Shown one piece after another: positions 1 through 6,645 of a stretch of 8,710 bases of DNA. The notes below the pieces were generated by a model. It ran no database searches. It was not told the origin of the DNA and worked only from the letters and a program-made list of their open reading frames with translations. This DNA is from Patescibacteria group bacterium (GTDB taxonomy: Bacteria > Patescibacteriota > Gracilibacteria > UBA1369 > PNNO01), in contig JAJRYP010000024.1 of the NCBI GenBank assembly GCA_024275695.1, positions 1 to 8,710 on the forward strand, written 5' to 3'. Every line of letters begins with the position of its first letter. Position 1 is the first letter of the stretch. The translations under genes were made by a program, and so were the position numbers.

Positions 1-17
1 AATAATATTCACTCGAA

Positions 18-46
18 AGTATAAATGTAGTAGAGTGTGCAAGCAA
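18..46 (-). promoter_or_regulatory. Possible minus-strand promoter for a gene beyond the left edge
   Basis: On the minus strand there is TTGCTT (41-46), a 17-base spacer and TATACT (18-23). The -10 box fits the sigma-70 consensus at 5 of 6 bases and the -35 box at 3 of 6. A gene it would serve lies outside the window. The overlapping plus-strand TATAAA (20-25) could be a -10 box for mtaB, but its -35 region would fall outside the window. AT-rich DNA gives such matches by chance, so this is only a candidate. Confidence 0.2.
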
Positions 47-65
47 GTTTTTTGGCGAGCTTTAT

Positions 66-1325
66 ATGAATATTGTTATTAAAACTCTCGGATGCAAAGC
101 AAATCGCTATGAATCGGACAAGATTCGGGATAAGTTCGGCGATCGTTTTAATGTGGTTGATATTCAAACAACCAGGCCTGATCATGCTGACGTGATTATC
201 GTTAACACATGTACTGTTACGCATGTTGCGGACAGAAAATCACGTCAGGCTATTTCTAATCTTAAAACTCAGTATCCCGAGGCAAAAGTTGTAGTTTTCG
301 GATGCTCCGCAAATACGGACAGTGAAGGATATAAGAAGCTTCCGAATGTCGATTATGTTATTCGAAAGCCGCAAAAACTTTATGATTTATTGGAAAAACT
401 TTCCAAGCAATTTGATAACATCCCCGAAAGTGAAAATTTTAATGAAAATCGTACAAGAGCTGTTATTAAAATTCAGGACGGGTGTAATAATTTCTGTTCA
501 TATTGCATCATTCCTTATGCGCGAGGTCGCGAGAAAAGTCGACCATCAAAGGAAATTATAAAAGAAATAAACGGAAAGTGTAAGAAAGGATATAAAGAGG
601 TTGTACTTACCGGCATTAATATTGGAATGTGGAAAGAGAACGACAAAGATCTTGCCGACCTTATTAATGATATTCTTAAAAAAACAACTATTGCAAGGCT
701 ACGATTAAGCTCTATCGAACCTCAAAATTTCTCTAAGAAATTTCTTGAACTGTTTGGGAATTCAAGATTTTGCCCTCACTTGCATATTTCGCTTCAATCG
801 GGATCTGATACTATTCTTAAAAGTATGAGGAGACATTATGATTCGGAACTTTTCGAAAAGATGGTTAATGAGTTAAGGGGGGTTTCGCCATTTATTAGTA
901 TTACAACCGATGTCATTGTCGGCTTTCCGGGTGAAACTGATGAACTTTTTATCGAAACAGTAGAATTTGTTAAAAAAATTGGATTTAGCAAAATTCATAT
1001 ATTTCCTTATTCAAAACGAAAAGGTACATTGGCAGCTGACATGCCCAATCAGGTTGCTTATGATGTTAAAAAAAGACGATGCAAGCAACTTGCCGTTTTA
1101 GAAAAAGAAATGAGGCTGGATTTTTACAATAAAAACATTGGAAGAACCGATAATGTTTTGATTGAAGTTGTTGATGAGAAAGGAGTTGCGAGCGGCTTTA
1201 CGTCCAATTATTTACGAACCAGAATTCAACAAAAAATAGATACGAACAAAATGAATACTATCATTGATGTATCCTTGAACAAAGTCCTACAGAACTGCGA
1301 AATCCTGGGCGAATTAAAGCCCTAA
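66..1325 (+). CDS. mtaB: tRNA threonylcarbamoyladenosine methylthiotransferase MtaB (MiaB-like radical SAM)
   Basis: This enzyme family adds a methylthio group to t6A at position 37 of ANN-decoding tRNAs, in the cytoplasm, using two [4Fe-4S] clusters and S-adenosylmethionine. The 419-aa product has the full layout. The N-terminal methylthiotransferase domain carries Cys10 (LGCKANRYES), Cys49 (VNTCTVTHVAD) and Cys80 (VVFGCSAN) for the auxiliary cluster. The radical SAM domain has Cys140, Cys144 and Cys147 in GCNNFCSYC. LTGINIG, RLSSIEP, HISLQSGSD and TDVIVGFPGE are typical of the MtaB branch rather than MiaB or RimO. The last ~60 residues are a TRAM-like tail with weak conservation. Length is normal for the family. 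The ATG is preceded only by a poor SD-like GGCGAG (54-59). It is the only plus-strand gene, and its 3' end overlaps the convergent gene by 12 bp. The family assignment is firm; the exact tRNA target is inferred. Confidence 0.93.
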   Translation: MNIVIKTLGCKANRYESDKIRDKFGDRFNVVDIQTTRPDHADVIIVNTCTVTHVADRKSRQAISNLKTQYPEAKVVVFGCSANTDSEGYKKLPNVDYVIRKPQKLYDLLEKLSKQFDNIPESENFNENRTRAVIKIQDGCNNFCSYCIIPYARGREKSRPSKEIIKEINGKCKKGYKEVVLTGINIGMWKENDKDLADLINDILKKTTIARLRLSSIEPQNFSKKFLELFGNSRFCPHLHISLQSGSDTILKSMRRHYDSELFEKMVNELRGVSPFISITTDVIVGFPGETDELFIETVEFVKKIGFSKIHIFPYSKRKGTLAADMPNQVAYDVKKRRCKQLAVLEKEMRLDFYNKNIGRTDNVLIEVVDEKGVASGFTSNYLRTRIQQKIDTNKMNTIIDVSLNKVLQNCEILGELKP

Positions 1326-1973
1326 ATTTTTTCGTATCTCATCAGCTTTTTGTTTATCCTCCTCCGCTTTTCCACTTTGCTCTTGTTCCATCTCAATATC
1401 CTGCCATTCTTCAAAATGTTGTTTTTCCAATTTTTTTAGCTGAGGGACATGTCTTTCGGAAAGATTCGCAAATTTTTTCTTCTCTTCTTCAAAAATATTT
1501 ATAAGTTCATCCACTTGCCATTGTTTAAGCTTTGGAATCGCATCAATAATCCTCTTTTTTTCCGCTTTGGAAAGCGAAATTGAACCGGCCAGTAATTTGA
1601 CAAAATATGTGTCGTCGAATTTAGTATCCGGATGAGGTTGCAGAGTAAGCTTTATATTGTCACCGAGCATTGTTCCCAATTGAAAATTCGCCGGTTTTTC
1701 ATCTTTTGGAGGTGGTGGCGTTGGTGTTCCGGCCCCCTGTTGTGCTGTTGCCCCGGCTGCCACAGAGGGTTGTTTTGCGGTTTGCGAAGTTCCGACTGCC
1801 GACCGACCCGTGGCAGGAGGAGTTCCCGATGCCGAAGGTGGTGCCGGTGGAATCGGCTGCGCCGGCTGCCGAGGTTGTGCGGGCTGTTGTTGTTGAGGCA
1901 CAGCAGGCGTCCCTTGATCTCCCGGATCTACCGGCTTAGCGCCTCCGGCCTGTCCTTGTGTATCGTCATTCAT
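1314..1973 (-). CDS. Hypothetical protein: Pro/Gln/Ala-rich disordered N-terminus, charged helical C-terminus
   Basis: I do not recognise this 219-aa protein. Residues 1-95 are almost only P, A, Q, G, T and S (runs such as PAVPQQQQPAQP and TPTPPPPK) and should be disordered. Residues ~98-165 look folded and helical, with an IIDAIPKLKQWQVDELINIF segment. Residues ~160-215 are highly charged (EEEKKKF, QKADEIRKN) and could form a coiled coil. There is no signal peptide, TM helix or cysteine, so a cytoplasmic scaffold or regulatory role is possible but unsupported. The proline-rich part makes the DNA at ~1690-1970 locally GC-rich, which creates long spurious plus-strand ORFs there. The gene has its own strong promoter and no Shine-Dalgarno. 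Its 3' end overlaps mtaB tail-to-tail. That the ORF is real rests on the promoter, composition and clean fit between neighbours. Confidence 0.75.
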   Translation of the reverse strand: MNDDTQGQAGGAKPVDPGDQGTPAVPQQQQPAQPRQPAQPIPPAPPSASGTPPATGRSAVGTSQTAKQPSVAAGATAQQGAGTPTPPPPKDEKPANFQLGTMLGDNIKLTLQPHPDTKFDDTYFVKLLAGSISLSKAEKKRIIDAIPKLKQWQVDELINIFEEEKKKFANLSERHVPQLKKLEKQHFEEWQDIEMEQEQSGKAEEDKQKADEIRKNLGL

Positions 1974-1976
1974 AAT

Positions 1977-2002
1977 AAGACTAATTTAATTAAATCAGTC
2001 TT
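1977..2002. promoter_or_regulatory. 26-bp near-perfect palindrome between -10 box and start codon (candidate operator)
   Basis: Arms AAGACT (1977-1982) and AGTCTT (1997-2002) flank the perfect 12-bp palindrome ATTTAATTAAAT (1984-1995). Only one pair (A1983/C1996) is mismatched. It covers the expected transcription start (about 1997) and nearly the whole short leader, ending 3 bp before the ATG. This is where a dimeric repressor would block transcription. It could instead fold as a weak AT-rich hairpin in the leader mRNA, or help stop transcription from the upstream operon. No regulator is encoded nearby. Confidence 0.5.
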
Positions 2003-2003
2003 G

Positions 2004-2031
2004 ATTATAGCCTACTTGCATCAACTGTCAA
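2004..2031 (-). promoter_or_regulatory. Near-consensus sigma-70 promoter for the 219-aa gene
   Basis: On the minus strand the -35 box TTGACA (2026-2031) and the -10 box TATAAT (2004-2009) are both perfect, with a 16-base spacer (one shorter than ideal). It sits just after the stop of the SLH-C39 gene (2035-2037) and gives a leader of about 24 nt. Two perfect boxes in register are unlikely by chance. The gene is therefore probably transcribed independently of the operon upstream. Confidence 0.8.
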
Positions 2032-2034
2032 AAG

Positions 2035-3285
2035 CTAAAACTTAACCACAACTCCGGAATAATTATATCCGGCCAAAATCCCTTCAAGCTCTCCTTTGGT
2101 CATTTCTATTTTTTGTCCGTAAAAAGGATCAACTATGTAAAAAGACTCCGGTGCTTCGGGTGTTCCCACATATCCTTCAACAACTAAATTGTGTTTGTAC
2201 ATCGGGATTGTGATAGTCTCACCGCTATTTCGAAGCTGCCAAGTAACAGTTGCCGTACCCGGTTCGGTTAAAATCACCGATCCGCTTCTTGCATTTACAT
2301 TTCCAAATACGATTACAGGATGTCCCTCTTCGAGTTCCCGAGCTATAAAACTAAAATTTTTCCCTGAAAATTTCTCTGAATTTGGAGCCCAGTTCTGCGC
2401 AAGCTCTTCCAAAGGTCCTTCCAAGAATCCAAATCCTTTTAATTTGCTCATATAAATCGAAACGAGTCCATTATAATCCCCTACGAATACTTGCTGAGGA
2501 TCATCCCAAACGTAAACTCCGTTTTCTTCAATAATCTCGTTATTCGGATATAAACCCATTGCAATCATTTCATCTAAAATTTCGTTTTCCGTAACGTATG
2601 TTTGCTGTGAAAGCGCTATCGCAAGCGCCGCGGTACCGCACGAGGCATAATATTGCTGCTTATATACGGTTAAATTTAAATTAATTTCGGATTTCATTTT
2701 TTTATCTTCATCCATCAAAATTCGATATATAATCTCGGAAACCTGACCTCTTGTCATAATGTTTTCATAACCACCACTTAATTCTTTCGGGATATAACCC
2801 GCCCTCATCGCAGGCGAGTAGTATTTGAATTTAAAAATGGCGTTCGGATTATCAACGGCCATACCAATCCCCTCGTACATTATTTTAAGTGATTCGATTA
2901 AATTAATTTCGCGTTCGGGCTTAAATGTTCCATCCGGATAACCTTCGATAATTTCTTTGTTTTTTGCAAAACATACATATTTTGAAAACCATAGATTTCC
3001 CGTTACATCAGAGAAACATGAAGTATCTTCAAAAGATTCGTAATCGGTTTCGTTAAAATTGGATTCGATAATTATTTTAAGAAGTTCGGCACGATTAATT
3101 GTTTTATCAGGTTTAAAAGTACCATCGGGATATCCGCTTATAATATCTTCTTCGAATAAATACACGATTGCCTCTTCGTACTTATGGTTTTCGTAATCAT
3201 TGAAAGGAATTTCATCGGATTGAGCGTATACGACCGGAGCAAACATAGCTATCATTGCAAACCAAGCCGGTATTAATCTTTTCAT
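2035..3285 (-). CDS. Secreted SLH-domain protein with C39-like cysteine peptidase domain
   Basis: The 416-aa product should be exported and bound to the cell wall. The signal peptide is residues 1-21 (MKRL, hydrophobic core, VYA cleavage site). Three SLH units follow at ~27-70, ~91-135 and ~155-192 (GYPDGTFKP, INRAELLKI). The C-terminal domain (~203-416) looks like the C39-like papain-fold family: Gln210/211 and Cys216 in KQQYYASCGTAALAIAL, then GHPVIVFGN, His365 in YKHNLVVEGYVG and Asp386 in YIVDPFYG. An active peptidase or transpeptidase is plausible; its substrate is unknown. I chose the ATG at 3285 because it begins the signal peptide and leaves a 5-bp gap after the MBOAT stop. The ATG at 3360 would put 25 polar residues ahead of the signal peptide and overlap MBOAT. 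AAAGG lies only 2 nt before the ATG. The N-terminal half is a paralogue of the SLH protein at 5660-6577. Confidence 0.88.
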   Translation of the reverse strand: MKRLIPAWFAMIAMFAPVVYAQSDEIPFNDYENHKYEEAIVYLFEEDIISGYPDGTFKPDKTINRAELLKIIIESNFNETDYESFEDTSCFSDVTGNLWFSKYVCFAKNKEIIEGYPDGTFKPEREINLIESLKIMYEGIGMAVDNPNAIFKFKYYSPAMRAGYIPKELSGGYENIMTRGQVSEIIYRILMDEDKKMKSEINLNLTVYKQQYYASCGTAALAIALSQQTYVTENEILDEMIAMGLYPNNEIIEENGVYVWDDPQQVFVGDYNGLVSIYMSKLKGFGFLEGPLEELAQNWAPNSEKFSGKNFSFIARELEEGHPVIVFGNVNARSGSVILTEPGTATVTWQLRNSGETITIPMYKHNLVVEGYVGTPEAPESFYIVDPFYGQKIEMTKGELEGILAGYNYSGVVVKF

Positions 3286-3290
3286 TGCCT

Positions 3291-4457
3291 TTAAGTTAGA
3301 AAAATTTTTCCCAGTGTTAGGAACGAGTCGGATAGTGAATTTGTTGCAAAAAAAGCCCAACCAAGTGTAACAAAGTGAAAAGTAAAGACTATTCCAAGCG
3401 CTTTAAAAGCAATATTTTTAATTTGCAATTTTTTAAAAACAACATGATAAATTGCAAGACCGATTCCATGATAAATTGCCCAAACAAGGAAATGTAGTCC
3501 CGCACCATGCCATAATCCGAATACCGCCATTATGAGTATTACGTTAAAAACAGTTCTAATCATGCCTTTTCTACTTCCACCAAGAAATATGTAGATATAA
3601 TCCCTAATCCAGCTTGATAATGACATGTGCCATCGTTTCCAAAACTCAGACGGATTTGAGGCAATGAACGGTTTATTGAAGTTTTGAGGAACCCGGTAGC
3701 CGAGCAAAAAGGCCGATCCGATGGCGATAAGCGAGTATCCCGCGAAATCGAAAAAGAGTCTAAAGTTGTACGCGTATAAAGAAAGGATTGTGGAATACCT
3801 GGTACCGTTTGCCGGATTCTGTAAGACTTCTGTAAGTGGCACCAGTGAATCCGCAATAACGAATTTATAGAAATAGCCCATTATCACTATTAACAGTCCA
3901 TGAAAAAACGACTGCAGAGTGAGTTTTTGAAAACTTGAAATGAATTTTTGAAAACGTTTGATCGGCCCCGATACCAAAGTTGGATAGAAAAATGAAAAAA
4001 CCAGGAAATCCTTAAAACTGTGCGGTTTGATTTTTCCAAAGTAGATGTCTGTGAGGTAGTGAATGAATTCGAATGTGAAAAAGGAGATACCCAGTGGCAT
4101 TATTATGTTGAGATGCGGAAGCTCGGTTCCGGCAATCGACTCTGCGATTTCTACAAGCATGTTTGTGTATTTGAAGAACACTAACGAGCCCACTACTGCT
4201 AAAAGACCGAAAATGAATGCCGTCTTTTTCTTTTTTGGCTGGTTGGTTTTTTCGTATTTGAAAATGAGGCGGCCGACCCAGAAGACTACGAGATCGAGTC
4301 CGAAGATAAAGACGCGGATGAACTGACCCGCGATGAAGTAGAAGAGGCCGCCGGTAACTATTAAAAAATGCTTTTTGTACCGCATAGGAACAATCAACCA
4401 GTAAACGGCCACTGTTGCTATAAAAAAGAAAACAAATTCCAGAGTATTAAAAAGCAT
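3291..4457 (-). CDS. MBOAT-family membrane O-acyltransferase (DltB/AlgI/PatA-like)
   Basis: This multi-pass membrane enzyme family moves acyl groups from a cytoplasmic donor across the membrane towards surface polymers. Seen in the 388 residues: many hydrophobic helices; PLGISFFTFEFIHYLTDIY (121-139); LVSGPIKRF (161-169); FDFAGYSLIAIG (236-247); VPQNFNKPF (256-264); FWKRWHMSLSSWIRDYIYI with His277; FLGGSR; and GLWHGAGLHFLVWAIYHG with the expected catalytic His317. It is shorter than AlgI or PatA proteins and near DltB in length; the last ~80 residues usual in AlgI types are missing. The DNA after the stop encodes the next gene's signal peptide, so no hidden frameshift extension is apparent. 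Its ATG directly follows the stop of the 36-aa gene (TAAATG), which suggests coupled translation. The family is certain; the acyl group and acceptor are not. Confidence 0.92.
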   Translation of the reverse strand: MLFNTLEFVFFFIATVAVYWLIVPMRYKKHFLIVTGGLFYFIAGQFIRVFIFGLDLVVFWVGRLIFKYEKTNQPKKKKTAFIFGLLAVVGSLVFFKYTNMLVEIAESIAGTELPHLNIIMPLGISFFTFEFIHYLTDIYFGKIKPHSFKDFLVFSFFYPTLVSGPIKRFQKFISSFQKLTLQSFFHGLLIVIMGYFYKFVIADSLVPLTEVLQNPANGTRYSTILSLYAYNFRLFFDFAGYSLIAIGSAFLLGYRVPQNFNKPFIASNPSEFWKRWHMSLSSWIRDYIYIFLGGSRKGMIRTVFNVILIMAVFGLWHGAGLHFLVWAIYHGIGLAIYHVVFKKLQIKNIAFKALGIVFTFHFVTLGWAFFATNSLSDSFLTLGKIFLT

Positions 4458-4568
4458 TTAGAAATTGTTATATATAAACATATCCGATTCTCCCGCAAAC
4501 ATAAGTATCGCACAGAGCACCATTGCAATTAAAAATCCATACAAAATGTCTAATAATAATGATTTCAT
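4458..4568 (-). CDS. 36-aa single-TM protein with C-terminal FIYNNF motif (DltX-like acyl relay candidate)
   Basis: This small ORF reads ATG (4568-4566) to TAA (4460-4458). Residues 1-3 are MKS, residues ~4-25 a hydrophobic helix, then GESDM and the terminal FIYNNF (31-36). A lysine before the helix and acidic residues after it predict the C-terminus outside. Start and stop fit exactly: the ATG overlaps the SGNH stop by one base (TAATG) and its TAA abuts the MBOAT ATG. DltX is a similarly small one-helix protein of dlt operons ending in an FxYxxF motif; its tyrosine is proposed to receive the acyl group from MBOAT DltB and pass it to SGNH protein DltD (from memory). Here Tyr33 would be that residue. 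Position between an SGNH gene and an MBOAT gene strongly supports this role. It is not claimed to be DltX itself, since no dltA or dltC is visible. Confidence 0.82.
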   Translation of the reverse strand: MKSLLLDILYGFLIAMVLCAILMFAGESDMFIYNNF

Positions 4569-5656
4569 TAAAATTTATTAATTGAGTTGGATATATTTTC
4601 AGCAAGTATTTTGTTCCCCTGCGCATCCAAATGCATATCATCAAGAAAGTTGGACTGATCAATTGCTTTCGTAAATTCCGCATTCCGGACATCTCTGTTG
4701 TCGGCATTTATAAGGAACTTGTAAACATTTCTGTTAAATTTCTCATTGCTGCATTTCCTAACTAATTCCTGATTATATGGCGGGAGAAAGACAATAGCAT
4801 TAACATCATTCTTCTCAATAAAAGCGAGTGTTTTTAAATAAACATCAAAATTAAAATTATTCTTCGGATTCCATTCCGTAGCACTATATGCAATTTTACA
4901 ATTAAAACTTCTCATCTCATCCTTTTCATTCCATTGCTTCTGTTTATATTCAAACGAATTCCTTTCGGGCTTTCCAAAGAATAAATGTTTTATAAAGTCC
5001 TCTTTCGACTTCTCATTAAAAATAGCTGCAAAAAGCTTTGTTTTATTAGCCGATACCGGAATCGATTTTTCCAAAGAATGTGATATTTGTTCAAAATATC
5101 TCGGATAAAATTCAAGTCCGTCTCGTATTTCATCATCAAGATATTTATTAAATTCAAAAAGTATCCTTTTTTGGCTTATCTTATCTTTCAATTTGCCGCT
5201 ATTACCGTTAAACCATTTATAGTTATACTGAATCACAAAAACATTGTCCGAATTTGGATCCAGTTCAGTTAAATATCTAGTCCACAAATAATAATCAAGC
5301 GGCTTTGAGCCGCATGATGAAAGATTATAAACGGAATATTCGGGATGCATTTTTCTAAGATAACCAGTTACAGATTCCGATTCATCAGCCACTCCAATTC
5401 CGTAACTAACCGAATCACCCAACAAAAATATTTTCGATTTTTGATCTTCTGTTATTAGCTTTTCCACATCATTAAAATCCTCAAACGCAAAATTACACAC
5501 GTTATTATCCGGCAATATTTCTGAAGCACGCGATGTTTGGCTATAAGAAGATATAATCGCGAACACCGCAATATTGATTGCTATGAAGAATATTATAGAA
5601 AAGCCTGCGATTCTATAAATTCTTTTCGATGAAAATGCATTAATGTTTTCAAACAT
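4568..5656 (-). CDS. Membrane-anchored SGNH/GDSL-fold acyl transfer protein (DltD/AlgX/PatB-like role)
   Basis: The 362-aa product has a basic N-terminus (KRIYR), one TM anchor (~15-36) and a large presumably extracytoplasmic domain. The SGNH fold shows in IFLLGDSVSYGIGV (77-90) with nucleophile Ser82; SSCGS (113-117), possible oxyanion glycine; VIQYNYKW (141-148), possible block III; and FLDDMHLDAQGNKILA (337-352) with the Asp339-x-x-His342 pair. Such proteins act with MBOAT enzymes, giving the acyl group to, or taking it from, wall or exopolysaccharides. It begins 3 bp after the SLH gene stop and overlaps the next gene in TAATG, so it is one operon with the 36-aa protein and MBOAT. No Shine-Dalgarno is seen. 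A plain esterase is the main alternative, less likely next to an MBOAT gene. Confidence 0.85.
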   Translation of the reverse strand: MFENINAFSSKRIYRIAGFSIIFFIAINIAVFAIISSYSQTSRASEILPDNNVCNFAFEDFNDVEKLITEDQKSKIFLLGDSVSYGIGVADESESVTGYLRKMHPEYSVYNLSSCGSKPLDYYLWTRYLTELDPNSDNVFVIQYNYKWFNGNSGKLKDKISQKRILFEFNKYLDDEIRDGLEFYPRYFEQISHSLEKSIPVSANKTKLFAAIFNEKSKEDFIKHLFFGKPERNSFEYKQKQWNEKDEMRSFNCKIAYSATEWNPKNNFNFDVYLKTLAFIEKNDVNAIVFLPPYNQELVRKCSNEKFNRNVYKFLINADNRDVRNAEFTKAIDQSNFLDDMHLDAQGNKILAENISNSINKF

Positions 5657-5659
5657 GAA

Positions 5660-6577
5660 TTATTCTATGACTTCAATAGTTACTGTATCAGGAAACGCAA
5701 GATATAGTGTAGCGATATGTAATATTTCATTTGCGTAAACAGATGCTCCTCCTGTTAATTCTATTGCAAAGTTCTCATATGAAGTCTGAATTTGTCCGTA
5801 CTTATCATTAACAATTTCAGAAACCGTGTTTCCGTTGATATTAAAATAAATCATCCCTTCCGGTGAATATGAATCAATAGAACTGTCCGCAATTAAATAA
5901 ATCTCAAGTATATTCCCTTCTTGCATATATCCGATATATACACTTCCCGGTTCATACCCTCCGCCTGTTGTGTAAATCGGGGGCTGAACAATGTCCGCAT
6001 CTAAAGAAAGGATTCTTTGAATTACTTCAGCTGCCTGTGCCCGCGAAAAATCAGCGGCATATTGACCGCTTAATTCATCAGGAACAAGATATTTAGATGA
6101 AGCTGTATCGTAATACATTTGATACCATGGATCGTTTGCGGAGCTTGTTAAATCAATATTCATTCCTACAAGAATAATCTTAAGCGCTTCAACAAAATTA
6201 ACATTTTGCTCCGGCTTAAATGTCCCGTCTTCATAACCTTCAACTATTCCCATAGCCTTCCCGAAACAAACATATTTTGTATACCACTGAGTTCCATCAA
6301 TATCATTAAAACAAGTATCTCCTTCATAACCGTTATAAGTGGATTCAGAGTAAGATGAAGCAACGATAACTTTTAATAATTCCGCTCTGTTTAAAGTTCT
6401 ATAAGGCTGATATGTCCCATCCGGATACCCCTCCACTATCCCGCGATTATAAACAAATTCAATTCCGTTTTCCCATTTGTGACCTTCGTGATCCGAGAAA
6501 GGAATAGCGGCTAACGCTGTGTTACTTAAGATAACAACAGCCAGCGCGGATAGTAATAAAATGTTTAATTTTTTCAT
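5660..6577 (-). CDS. Secreted SLH-domain protein with unknown beta-rich C-terminal domain
   Basis: The 305-aa product has a clear signal peptide (MKKLNILLLSALAVVILS, cleavage likely near ALA-A at 23). Three SLH units lie at ~26-70 (GYPDGTYQP, LNRAELLKV), ~89-133 (GYEDGTFKP) and a more divergent one at ~150-190. SLH triplets bind secondary cell wall polymers, so it is probably a surface protein. After a GGGYEPG linker, residues ~212-305 alternate hydrophobic and polar residues as in a beta-sandwich; I do not recognise the domain. Residues 25-140 closely parallel the SLH-C39 protein, including the Cys89/Cys104 pair, so the two arose by duplication. It is the first gene of the operon that includes SGNH, the 36-aa protein and MBOAT. 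The start is fixed by the signal peptide; there is no Shine-Dalgarno. Confidence 0.87.
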   Translation of the reverse strand: MKKLNILLLSALAVVILSNTALAAIPFSDHEGHKWENGIEFVYNRGIVEGYPDGTYQPYRTLNRAELLKVIVASSYSESTYNGYEGDTCFNDIDGTQWYTKYVCFGKAMGIVEGYEDGTFKPEQNVNFVEALKIILVGMNIDLTSSANDPWYQMYYDTASSKYLVPDELSGQYAADFSRAQAAEVIQRILSLDADIVQPPIYTTGGGYEPGSVYIGYMQEGNILEIYLIADSSIDSYSPEGMIYFNINGNTVSEIVNDKYGQIQTSYENFAIELTGGASVYANEILHIATLYLAFPDTVTIEVIE

Positions 6578-6592
6578 AAATTGATTGAGTTA

Positions 6593-6598
6593 ATTATA
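6593..6598 (-). promoter_or_regulatory. Perfect -10 box for the SLH/acyl-transfer operon
   Basis: TATAAT on the minus strand lies 15 bp before the ATG of the SLH gene, so the leader would be very short. No good -35 box is found at 16-18 bp spacing (TTCGAT at 18 bp matches only 2 of 6). It is the only promoter-like element in the 130-bp gap that separates this operon from the thioredoxin-like gene. Confidence 0.4.
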
Positions 6599-6645
6599 AG
6601 ATGTTAATGCTTTAATATCGAAAGGAAACTTTAATTCTATAGAAG

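Noticed and set aside
1632..2045. Plus-strand ORFs of 137 and 89 aa opposite the 219-aa gene
   Set aside because: They arise from the GC-rich, proline-rich coding DNA on the other strand; products are Arg/Cys/Trp-rich with no domain.
3286..3360. Upstream ATG (3360) for the SLH-C39 gene
   Set aside because: It adds 25 polar residues before an obvious signal peptide and overlaps the MBOAT gene by 70 bp; the ATG at 3285 fits both features.
3291..3360. Frameshift that shortened the MBOAT protein
   Set aside because: The only alternative open frame leads into the next gene's signal peptide, and DltB-type proteins are of similar length.
4468..4707. 79-aa minus-strand ORF overlapping the SGNH gene end
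   Set aside because: It lies mostly in another frame inside a well-conserved SGNH domain; the 36-aa frame fits the gene borders far better.
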